Part shown: positions 6,810 to 13,768 of the stretch, piece by piece
Position numbering within the stretch: the stretch's first letter is position 1
Layout: every line of letters begins with the position of its first letter
Source of the DNA: Pseudomonadota bacterium
GTDB lineage: Bacteria; Pseudomonadota; Gammaproteobacteria; Steroidobacterales; Steroidobacteraceae
Direction: 5' to 3'
Assembly: GCA_021805275.1 (NCBI GenBank)
Contig: JAJZFQ010000142.1
Location: 1-13,768, forward strand
Length of the DNA stretch: 13,768 bases
Notes under the pieces: generated by a model
The model's database searches: none
What the model was told of the DNA's origin: nothing
The model's input: the letters and a program-made list of their open reading frames with translations, nothing else
Program-made: the position numbers and the translations under genes

Positions 6810-8810
6810 ATGCGAGCACGAGCCAACCATCCGGATCAGGCGCCGCGGCGCGCCTGCATCGACCACGAAGGGTTCATCGAGTCGCTCAGTTCATTCAGCC
6901 GGACCCACCGCGCGCAGCGGTGGGAGGGCACGTTCGGGCAATTTCTCACCGACATCCTGGCGGGGAGTCCCGCCGCGCTGGCGCGCACCAGTCACGAGTA
7001 CATCTGGGACATGCTCCGTTGGCATGGCCGCTGCGCGCAGCATTTGGCGGGCGAACAGGGTGCGCCCGATGGACGTGCCGCCGATCCGGCCGGTGAGCTG
7101 TTTCGCCGTGAATTGTTCGGGATCGATGGGCCGCTCGCGCGCGTGGCGGAGTATTTCAAGGCCGCCGCGGGCGGCTCCGACGTCGGGCGGCGGCTATTGT
7201 TGCTGCTCGGGCCGCCCTCCGGGGGCAAGTCGACGCTCGCGATCCTGCTGAAGCGCGGGCTGGAGGAATACAGTCGCACCGAGGAAGGTGCGCTGTATGC
7301 AGTGCGCGGCTCGCCGGTGCATGAAAATCCGTTGAACCTGATTCCGGCGAGCTTGCGCGCGGAATTTCGGGAGCGCTACGCCGTCAATATCCCAGGGGAA
7401 CTCTCGCCCTGGGCGCGCGATTACCTCGAGCGCGAATTCGACGGAGAGTTCCTGCGCGTACCGGTCGAGCGCATATTTCTCTCCGAGTCCGCCCGGCTCG
7501 GCATTGGTACCTACGCCCCGCACGATCCCAGTACCGCCGACATCGCCGACCTGGTCGGATCGGTCGACCTTGCCAAGGTCGCACAGATCGGTGATGAGGG
7601 GGACTCGCGTGCCTGGTCGTGGTCCGGCGCGGTGTACTCGGCGAGCCGCGGGCTGCTCGAGATGATCGAGATCCTCAAGGTCAAGCGCGAGTTTCTCTAC
7701 CTGCTGCTGACGCTGACTCAGGAGAAGAATGTGAAGGTGGCGCGCTTCCCGCTGATCCACCTCGATGAGACGGTGCTCGCGCATACCAACCTCGCGGAAT
7801 TCCACCGCTTCCTGCAGGAGAAGGAGAACGAGGCGCTGCTCGACCGTATGGTGATCATCAAGGTGCCGTATGCGCTGTCGTATCAGGACGAGGCGCGCAT
7901 CTACCGCAAGTTGGTGTGCGCCGCACCGGCCTTCCGCGACGTGCACCTCGATCCACACGTGCTGAATCTCGCCGCGGTGTTCGCGATCCTCACGCGCCTG
8001 GTGGCGCCGGAGCGTGAAGGGCTCGATCTGGGCAAGAAGCTGCGTCTCTACGCCGGCGAAGCCATCGAGGGCGTGCCGCAGAGCGAGGCGGCGCGGCTGC
8101 GCTCCGAGGCGCCCGACGAGGGGCTGGCCGGTGTCAGTCCACGCTTCATCATCAATGCGATCTCCACGGCGATCACCCGCGGCACCACGCGCAGTCTGAC
8201 CAGCATGGATCTGCTGCTCGCGTTGAAAGATGCGATCGAGAGCGATGCGCGCATGGAACTGAAACACAAGAAAGTGTGGATCGACCACCTGGTCACGGCA
8301 CGCAAGGAGTTCTACAACCGCTGGGTCAAGGAAGACGTACACCGGGCCATGTTCGCCTCGTTCGAGGAGGAGGCGCAGCAGTTGCTCGAGAAATATCTCG
8401 ATGAGGTGGAGGCCTCGCTCGATCACCGTCAAGTCACCGATCCGATCACGGGGGAGAGCCGTCCGGCGGACGAGCGCTTCCTGCGTTCGGTGGAGGAGAA
8501 GATCAAGGTGTCAGACTCCGGCAAGCTCTCCTTCCGCCAGGAGGTGGTGCGCAAGGCCATGGTCGCGTTCAAGGCCGGGGAGAAATTCAAGCTCGCGAGC
8601 CACGCACGCATGCGCGAGGCGATCGAGCAGTATCTGTTCGAGGAGCGGCGCGATGTACTCAGGCTGGTGACCTCCAGCGCCCGACCGGACGAGGAGGCGC
8701 GCCAGAAGATCTCCGTGGTGCAGCAGCGGCTGATCAGCGAGTACGGGTACGACGAGCACAGTGCCAAGGAGGCGCTCAGTTACGTCACGACGCTGCTCGC
8801 ACAGGAGTGA
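6810..8810 (+). CDS. prkA: PrkA/YeaG-family AAA+ serine protein kinase
   Basis: A 666-residue PrkA (YeaG) protein. The family is linked to stationary phase, nitrogen or carbon starvation and sporulation. It has been described as a serine protein kinase and, in Bacillus, also as an AAA+ protease, so its biochemical activity is still debated. The AAA core begins at about residue 95; the Walker A is GPPSGGKST at about residues 134-142 (K140). YeaG-like stretches follow: RGSPVHENPLNLIP, the LVGSVDL segment, SGAVYSASRGLLEMIEILK, LLTLTQEKNVKV and the sensor-like IHLDETVLAHTN. The C-terminal PrkA domain fills the last third. Both ends differ from the enterobacterial form, and it is slightly longer than E. 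coli YeaG (about 644). It opens a plus-strand operon, with the yeaH start 7 bp after its stop. Confidence 0.94.
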   Translation: MRARANHPDQAPRRACIDHEGFIESLSSFSRTHRAQRWEGTFGQFLTDILAGSPAALARTSHEYIWDMLRWHGRCAQHLAGEQGAPDGRAADPAGELFRRELFGIDGPLARVAEYFKAAAGGSDVGRRLLLLLGPPSGGKSTLAILLKRGLEEYSRTEEGALYAVRGSPVHENPLNLIPASLRAEFRERYAVNIPGELSPWARDYLEREFDGEFLRVPVERIFLSESARLGIGTYAPHDPSTADIADLVGSVDLAKVAQIGDEGDSRAWSWSGAVYSASRGLLEMIEILKVKREFLYLLLTLTQEKNVKVARFPLIHLDETVLAHTNLAEFHRFLQEKENEALLDRMVIIKVPYALSYQDEARIYRKLVCAAPAFRDVHLDPHVLNLAAVFAILTRLVAPEREGLDLGKKLRLYAGEAIEGVPQSEAARLRSEAPDEGLAGVSPRFIINAISTAITRGTTRSLTSMDLLLALKDAIESDARMELKHKKVWIDHLVTARKEFYNRWVKEDVHRAMFASFEEEAQQLLEKYLDEVEASLDHRQVTDPITGESRPADERFLRSVEEKIKVSDSGKLSFRQEVVRKAMVAFKAGEKFKLASHARMREAIEQYLFEERRDVLRLVTSSARPDEEARQKISVVQQRLISEYGYDEHSAKEALSYVTTLLAQE

Positions 8811-8817
8811 GGCGAAC

Positions 8818-9987
8818 ATGAACGCACCGGCCGGCGGAGAGTCTCCCTTCAGCGCAGCGAAGTGGTACGAGCTGTTCTCGCGCGGGGCGCGTGACTGGCT
8901 GCGTCACGATGCCAAAGTGCGCGATGCGGTGCGCCGCCACCTGCCGGAGCTCATCCGCAGTGGTGAGATCATCAGCGGTGGCGCGCGTACGGTGCGCGTG
9001 CCGGTGAAGCTGCTTGAGCACTACCGATTCCGGTTGCGCCGCGGCGCCGAGCAGCAGAGCGTGGGCCAGGGCGCAGCCAAGCCGGGCGACGTCTTCGTCG
9101 ATCCGACGCACCGCGTCGCTCCACCCGGCAAGGGTCCGGGCGGTGAGGAGGAGGGTGAGGTGCAGCTGCTGCTTGAGCTGAAGGTCGAGGACATGGTCGA
9201 GTGGCTGTGGGAGGAGATGCGCCTGCCGAACCTCACGCCGCGCGCCGGACCCTCGCAGGACACCGAGTGGACCCGCGAGGGTTGGGACCGGCGCGGTGCG
9301 CGCTCCCGACTCGACCGCCGCCGGTCGTTCAAGGAGCTGGTCAAGCGTCGCGCCGCGCCGGGGGCGGTGCAGAGCTTTACGGATGATGATCTGCGCTTCC
9401 GTCAGCTCTCGCAGCGGCGACGTCCCGCGTTGCGGGCCGTGGTGTTCTTCCTGCTCGATGTCTCAGGCAGTATGTCCGAGCGCGATCGTCAGCTCGCCAA
9501 ATCTTTCTTCTTCTGGACGGTGCAGGGGCTGCGCCGCCAGTACCGGATGCTCGAGACGGTATTCGTTGCACATACCACCGAGGCGTGGGAGTTCACCGAG
9601 TCGGAGTTCTTCCAGGTGAGCGGTACGGGCGGAACGGTGGCCTCGAAGGGCTTCGGTAAGGTGAGTGAACTCATCGCGGAGCGCTTCGCGACCCAGCAGT
9701 ACAACGTGTACGTCTATTACGCCTCGGACGGCGACAACGCCGCGAGCGACACCGCCGCGGCACGCGCGGCGCTCGGGACACTCGTGCCCGAGACGTGCTT
9801 CTGCGGCTACGTCGAGGTCGCGGCGGGCATGTCGCGCCGTCAGGAAACCGAGACCGGTCGGCTGTTCGACGAACGGGCGCTGGCCGGAGGGGCCGTCGAG
9901 CGCTGCGTGCTCGGCGGCTTCGAGGACATCTGGGCGGCGCTGCGCACGTTCTTTGCCGCGCAGGAGCGCGCTGCGGAGGATGCGTGA
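8818..9987 (+). CDS. yeaH: YeaH/UPF0229 (DUF444) protein with von Willebrand A-type domain
   Basis: A 389-residue member of the DUF444 family, which almost always sits next to prkA and is thought to act with it in stress adaptation; no enzymatic activity is established. The N-terminal half is basic and charged, with a glycine-rich linker around residues 90-115. The C-terminal half carries a vWA-like fold with the metal-binding motif DVSGSMS at residues 214-220, followed by SFFFWTVQGLRRQY and a later YYASDGDN segment typical of the family. It is a little shorter than E. coli YeaH (about 427). The frame is open further upstream into prkA (to 8761), but the ATG at 8818 has GAGG in front of it, begins a normal YeaH-like N-terminus and is spaced 7 bp from the prkA stop. 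Its stop overlaps the spoVR start by 4 bp. Confidence 0.94.
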   Translation: MNAPAGGESPFSAAKWYELFSRGARDWLRHDAKVRDAVRRHLPELIRSGEIISGGARTVRVPVKLLEHYRFRLRRGAEQQSVGQGAAKPGDVFVDPTHRVAPPGKGPGGEEEGEVQLLLELKVEDMVEWLWEEMRLPNLTPRAGPSQDTEWTREGWDRRGARSRLDRRRSFKELVKRRAAPGAVQSFTDDDLRFRQLSQRRRPALRAVVFFLLDVSGSMSERDRQLAKSFFFWTVQGLRRQYRMLETVFVAHTTEAWEFTESEFFQVSGTGGTVASKGFGKVSELIAERFATQQYNVYVYYASDGDNAASDTAAARAALGTLVPETCFCGYVEVAAGMSRRQETETGRLFDERALAGGAVERCVLGGFEDIWAALRTFFAAQERAAEDA

Positions 9988-11342
9988 GCCACGAGTGGCG
10001 CACCTTCGTGCCGCGTCTCGAGCAGCTGGCCCGCGATCTCGGGCTGGACTTTCATCCGGTGGAATTCGAGGCGGTGCCCGATTCGTTCATGATGGAGATC
10101 GCCGTGTACGGCCTGCCGGTGCGCATGCCGCACTGGTCGTTCGGCGTGCGCTACATCTACCAGCTCATCCAGCGACACATGGGACACTCGCGTCTGTTCG
10201 AAGTGGTGTTCCCCGGCAATCCGGGTCATGCCTATCTCTCCGCCGGCAATGGGCTGGCCGAGAACGTGCTGGTGAGCGCACACGTGCTCGGGCATGCGGA
10301 TTTCTCACGCAACAACTTGCTGTTTCAGCGCTGTCAGGGACAGGTGAGCGAGCGGATCGTCGAGCATGCCGCGCAGCATGCGCGTCAGATCCAGCAAGCC
10401 ATCGAGACGCATGGCATCGGGCGCGTGGAGGCCGCACTGGATGCGGCGCTCGCGCTCGAGCAGCACATCGACGTCGACCAGCCGCTGCGCCGCGCGCCCT
10501 ATCCTCAGTACCTCGAGCCGGCCAAGGCGCTGGCGGACGACGCGTTCCGTCGGCGTTTCGCGGCGCTCGATCCGGCGAGCCCCGCGGCGGGTGCGCCCGC
10601 GCCTCTGCGTGCGCCCCTGCCGCCGCACCCGGAGCGGGACCTGCTCTGGTTCATGGCAGAGTATGCCCCGGAGATGGAGAGCTGGGAGCGGGATGTGTTT
10701 CTCGCGGTGCGCGAGGAGTCATTCTATTTTTATCCCGTATTCGCCACCCAGATCATGAACGAAGGGTGGGCGTCGTATTGGCATGCCCGGCTGCTGCGCG
10801 AGGCGGATTTCATTCCCCAGCAGGCCTATCTCGATGCCATCCGGTGTCACTCCGAAGTGGTCCGGCCGGTGGCGGCCGACGAGCAGGTGGCCCTCAGCGT
10901 CAATCCCTATCACCTGGGCTTTTCGCTCTGGGAGCACATCGTGGCGCGGCGTGGCCTCGATGCGGCCTTCGCGATCCGGACCGAGGATGATGACTTCGCC
11001 TTCATTCGCAACCACCTCACGCGTGATCTGGTCGAGGAGTTGGGTCTGTTCCGCTACCGCGCTCGCGACGGCCGGGCAACCGTGCTCGAGAGCGATCTCG
11101 ACGCACTGCACGAGGCGATCCTCGCGCCGAAATATCACTTCGGCGCACCGGCGATGGTCGTGCGACGCACCCGCCCGGACGGCACGCTCGAGCTCGGGCA
11201 CGATCATCGGCTCGCCGGGCGCGGTCTTGATCTGGACCGCAGCCGCAAGGTGCTGGAGTACGTGCAGCGCCTGTGGCGTCGGCCAGTGCGGCTCGTGACG
11301 GTCGATGAGCACGGCGCGGAGCTCGAGCTGTCGGTACCCTGA
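9984..11342 (+). CDS. spoVR: SpoVR/YcgB family protein
   Basis: A 452-residue SpoVR family protein. In Bacillus, SpoVR is needed for spore cortex formation; in non-sporing proteobacteria such as this the E. coli homologue YcgB belongs to the RpoS-type stress response with YeaG/YeaH, and the molecular function is unknown. Recognisable family segments are PHWSFG (H50), HVLGHADFSRNN (H100, H104), ESFYFYPVFATQIMNEGWAS with a following YWHARLL, and NPYHLGFSLWEHI. The chosen GTG at 9984 overlaps the yeaH stop as GTGA and has GGAGG four bases before it, a short spacing; the open frame continues upstream inside yeaH without a better start. It is shorter than E. coli YcgB (about 510), mostly in the N-terminal and middle parts. 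The full prkA-yeaH-spoVR set in one operon is common outside the enterics. Confidence 0.94.
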   Translation: MSHEWRTFVPRLEQLARDLGLDFHPVEFEAVPDSFMMEIAVYGLPVRMPHWSFGVRYIYQLIQRHMGHSRLFEVVFPGNPGHAYLSAGNGLAENVLVSAHVLGHADFSRNNLLFQRCQGQVSERIVEHAAQHARQIQQAIETHGIGRVEAALDAALALEQHIDVDQPLRRAPYPQYLEPAKALADDAFRRRFAALDPASPAAGAPAPLRAPLPPHPERDLLWFMAEYAPEMESWERDVFLAVREESFYFYPVFATQIMNEGWASYWHARLLREADFIPQQAYLDAIRCHSEVVRPVAADEQVALSVNPYHLGFSLWEHIVARRGLDAAFAIRTEDDDFAFIRNHLTRDLVEELGLFRYRARDGRATVLESDLDALHEAILAPKYHFGAPAMVVRRTRPDGTLELGHDHRLAGRGLDLDRSRKVLEYVQRLWRRPVRLVTVDEHGAELELSVP

Positions 11343-11400
11343 GCGTCGCCGGATCTTTGCGCCCCGCGCCCGGCCGGAGTACCCTCTGAAATCTGACTCC
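11343..11400 (+). other. Spacer between spoVR and the EF-G-like gene
   Basis: A 58-bp GC-rich gap without a hairpin plus T-run and without a clear promoter. Transcription from the prkA operon could continue into the GTPase gene. Confidence 0.4.
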
Positions 11401-13464
11401 GTGCTCGGCGGGGCGTGCTGCGTGGACCCAACGTGCATTCGCAACATCGCGCTCACCGGCGCTGCGGGCGCCGGCAAGACGCTGCTCGCGGAAGCGCTCC
11501 TGTTTGCGGCTGGAGCGACCCGCGCCAAGGGCAGCATCGAGCGCGGCTCCACGGTCTCGGACTTCGATCCGCAGGAACGCGTGCTCGGCCACTCGCTTGA
11601 ACCGGCCGTGCTGACGTTCGAGCACGCGGGCACACGGCTGCATCTGCTCGACACACCGGGCTACGCGGATTTTCTCCCGCGTACGTTCGCGGCGCTCGAG
11701 GCCGTCGATGCCGTCGCGGTCGTCGTGAGCGCAGTCACGGGTCCGGATGCGGTGACGCAACGGCTCATGAACTTCGCGCGCGAGCGGGGGCTGGCGCGGC
11801 TGCTGATCGTCAACAAGATCGACAGCCGAGAGGCGGACTGCGCGGGCGTTTGGGCGCGGCTGCGCGAGGGGTTCGGATCGGAGTGTCTGCCGATCAACCT
11901 GCCGGCCGCACAGGGCGCGGCGGTGCGCGATTGCTTTTTCGATCCGCAGGAGAGTCCCGTTCAGTTCTCCACGGTGGATGCGGCGCATACGGCCATCGTC
12001 GATCAGGTCGTGGAGCTCGACGAAGGGCTGATGGGGCTGTACCTGGAGCAGGGTGAGACGCTCTCGCCCGAGCAGCTGCACGCGCCGTTCGAACAGGCGC
12101 TGCGCGAGGGACATCTGGTGCCGGTGTGTTTCGTGTCCGCCGAGAGCGGGGCCGGCGTCGGAGCGCTGCTCGAGATCTTCGAGCGGCTGATGCCCAATCC
12201 CGCCGAGGGCAACCCGCCGATATTTCTCCTCGGCGAGGGCGATGCGGTCCGCCGCGTCGAAGTGCGGCCCGACCCCGAGCGGCACGTCATCGCGCACGTC
12301 TTTCGCGTGACGATCGATCCGTACGTTGGGAAACTGGCGAGCCTGCGGGTCCATCAGGGCACGATCCGCCCGGGTGCGCAGCTCTACGTGGGCGATGCAC
12401 GCAAGTCGTTCAAAGTGACGCACCTGTATCGGCTGCTGGGCAAGGACACCACGGAGATCCCGCAGGCCATTCCCGGGGATCTGTGCGCGTTGGCCAAAGT
12501 CGAGGAGCTGCACCGCGATGCGGTCCTGCACGACTCGCATGAGGAGGATCATTATCATCTCGCGCCCGTCGCGCTGCCGCCCTCGATGCTCGGGCTGGCG
12601 ATCGAGCCGCAGCGGCGCGGGGATGAACAGCGGCTGGCCGATGCGCTGCACAAGCTCACCGCGGAGGACCCCGGAGTGCGCATCGAGCAACATGCCGCGG
12701 TGAACGAAACGGTGCTCTACGGCACCGGTGAGATGCACTTGCGGGTGCTGCTCGAGCGCATGCGCGAGCGCTACGGGGTGCAGGTGCGTACCCATCCGCC
12801 GAGCATTCCGTATCGCGAGACCATCACCCGCGCGGCCGAGGGACACAGCCGCCACAAGAAACAGACCGGTGGGGCCGGGCAGTTCGGCGAGGTGTACCTG
12901 CGCGTCGAGGCGCTCGAGCGCGGCGCGGGCTTCGAGTTCATCGATGCGGTCACGGGCGGGGCGATCCCGGGTCAATACATTCCCGCGGTGGAGAAGGGCG
13001 TGCGCCAGGTGCTCGTGGAGGGCGCACTCGCCGGCTTTCCGCTGCAGGATGTGCGCGTCACGGTGCTCGACGGCAAACACCATCCGGTCGATTCCAAGGA
13101 GGTGGCTTTCGTCTCGGCAGGTCGCAAGGCGTTCCTCGATGCGCTCGGTAAGGCCAGCCCGATCGTGCTCGAGCCGATCGTGCACCTGGAGGTGACCGGC
13201 CCGGCAAGCGCGATCGGGGACATCACCGGTGATCTGGCGACACGCCGGGCGCGCGTCAACGGCAACCAGGAGCTGCCTGGGCACCGAGCGAGCGTCTCGG
13301 CGCTGGTGCCGCTGGCGGAGATCGGCGAGTACCCCTCGCGCCTGAAGTCCCTCACCGGTGGGCAGGGCAGCTATGTCATGGCGCTCAGCCACTACGATCC
13401 GGTGCCGCCGCGGCGCCAACAGGAACTCATCGAGGCTTATCGTCCGCGCACCGAGGCCGACTGA
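11401..13464 (+). CDS. EF-G-like translational GTPase (EF-G paralogue)
   Basis: A 687-residue protein with the full EF-G layout: GTPase domain, domain II (about 290-375), domain III, domain IV with the tip sequence GGAIPGQYIPAVEKG, and domain V ending near LKSLTGGQGSYVM. GTPase motifs are P-loop GAAGAGKT (20-27), DTPGYAD (84-90), NKID (138-141) and a SAES motif. The G3 histidine of true EF-G (DTPGHVD) is Tyr88, and switch I reads VLGHS (S65) in place of the RGIT/RGIS pattern. These changes place it with the EF-G-like paralogues rather than the housekeeping FusA; that assignment also fits the lack of rpsL, rpsG or tuf nearby. Such proteins may act in ribosome recycling or at stalled ribosomes, but their role is not settled. 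The start is uncertain: GTG 11401 and GTG 11422 (with GGGG eight bases before it) are both possible. Confidence 0.93.
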   Translation: MLGGACCVDPTCIRNIALTGAAGAGKTLLAEALLFAAGATRAKGSIERGSTVSDFDPQERVLGHSLEPAVLTFEHAGTRLHLLDTPGYADFLPRTFAALEAVDAVAVVVSAVTGPDAVTQRLMNFARERGLARLLIVNKIDSREADCAGVWARLREGFGSECLPINLPAAQGAAVRDCFFDPQESPVQFSTVDAAHTAIVDQVVELDEGLMGLYLEQGETLSPEQLHAPFEQALREGHLVPVCFVSAESGAGVGALLEIFERLMPNPAEGNPPIFLLGEGDAVRRVEVRPDPERHVIAHVFRVTIDPYVGKLASLRVHQGTIRPGAQLYVGDARKSFKVTHLYRLLGKDTTEIPQAIPGDLCALAKVEELHRDAVLHDSHEEDHYHLAPVALPPSMLGLAIEPQRRGDEQRLADALHKLTAEDPGVRIEQHAAVNETVLYGTGEMHLRVLLERMRERYGVQVRTHPPSIPYRETITRAAEGHSRHKKQTGGAGQFGEVYLRVEALERGAGFEFIDAVTGGAIPGQYIPAVEKGVRQVLVEGALAGFPLQDVRVTVLDGKHHPVDSKEVAFVSAGRKAFLDALGKASPIVLEPIVHLEVTGPASAIGDITGDLATRRARVNGNQELPGHRASVSALVPLAEIGEYPSRLKSLTGGQGSYVMALSHYDPVPPRRQQELIEAYRPRTEAD

Positions 13465-13475
13465 CCGCTGTGGAC

Positions 13476-13768
13476 TCAGCCGTGGTGGAAGCGGCCGTGC
13501 GCCTGTGCGGGCCGCGCGGGCGGGTTTGCTTCCAGTGCCGCGATCACGCTGCGCAGGTCGGCGAGCAGGAGGTCGGCCATGTCCCGCGAGAAGCCTTCGC
13601 GGACCACGATTCGCAGCACCGCGATCGCTTCGGCGTCCTGGGGCATCGTGTAGGCGGGCACCTGCCAGCCATGGCTGCGCAGGCGCTCGGACACGTCGTA
13701 CACCGAGTATCGCGTGGTCTCCTTGAGGCGAAACGCGAAGACCGGGATGGCTGATCCGTCGCTGAGCA
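13476..13768 (-). CDS. gadB: Glutamate decarboxylase, C-terminal end (5' part outside window)
   Basis: The last 96 residues of a PLP-dependent glutamate decarboxylase, which turns glutamate into GABA and consumes a proton, a known acid-resistance reaction. The frame is open to the right edge, so the PLP lysine and the catalytic core are not visible. The match to GadB-type enzymes is clear: PVFAFRLK, then YDVSERLRSHGWQVPAYTMP, then a VVREGFSRDMADLLL helix. The protein ends in GRFHHG, which aligns with the FKHT end of E. coli GadB, whose penultimate His blocks the active site at neutral pH. It converges with the EF-G-like gene, with 11 bp between the two stop codons and no terminator hairpin. 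Whether an antiporter gene (gadC) follows upstream cannot be seen here. Confidence 0.93.
   Translation of the reverse strand, partial: LSDGSAIPVFAFRLKETTRYSVYDVSERLRSHGWQVPAYTMPQDAEAIAVLRIVVREGFSRDMADLLLADLRSVIAALEANPPARPAQAHGRFHHG

Noticed and set aside
7194..8432. 412-codon open frame on the minus strand opposite prkA
   Set aside because: No motif or sensible start, and the opposite strand encodes conserved PrkA sequence throughout.
11017..13419. 800-codon open frame on the minus strand opposite spoVR and the EF-G-like gene
   Set aside because: Its translation is rich in Arg, His, Gln and Asp with no family motif, and the plus strand carries unmistakable SpoVR and EF-G sequences. It is an antisense shadow of GC-rich coding DNA.
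13462..13490. Possible bidirectional terminator between the EF-G-like and gadB genes
   Set aside because: Only a four-base GCTG/CAGC stem is present and no T-run on either side.

Overview
The window is about 13.8 kb of GC-rich bacterial chromosome, packed with genes, with short spacers and several GTG starts. The gene content (KdpDE, a TonB C-terminal domain protein, a contiguous prkA-yeaH-spoVR set and a GadB-type glutamate decarboxylase) suggests a proteobacterium. My best guess is a gammaproteobacterium of the Xanthomonadales/Nevskiales/Steroidobacter kind, but that lineage is inference only. No tRNA, rRNA, insertion sequence, integrase or CRISPR array is visible.

Layout from left to right. 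(1) 1-1219, plus strand: the 3' end of kdpD and all of kdpE, the two-component pair that controls the high-affinity potassium pump Kdp. (2) 1229-6329, minus strand: a tight four-gene operon read right to left. It encodes a long protein with a receiver-like cytoplasmic domain, one membrane segment, an alpha-helical region and a TonB-type C-terminus; a membrane-bound kinase built from CheA parts (HPt and CheA-type ATPase, no CheW domain); a single-domain CheY-like receiver; and a CheX-type phosphatase. (3) 6330-6809: a divergent intergenic region of about 480 bp without a credible gene. (4) 6810-11342, plus strand: prkA (yeaG), yeaH and spoVR, overlapping or nearly so, a conserved stress and stationary-phase module. 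(5) 11401-13464, plus strand: an EF-G-like translational GTPase with altered switch motifs, 58 bp after spoVR and possibly in the same transcript. (6) 13476-13768, minus strand: the C-terminal end of a glutamate decarboxylase, converging on the EF-G gene and running off the right edge.

The most interesting unit is the minus-strand operon. It holds a kinase, a phosphotransfer histidine, a receiver and a phosphatase, so it could form a complete chemotaxis-style phosphorelay. It is tied to the membrane rather than to chemoreceptor arrays, and it is co-transcribed with an unusual TonB-like protein that carries its own degenerate receiver-like domain. No output gene is in the window, so what the relay controls cannot be read from this sequence.
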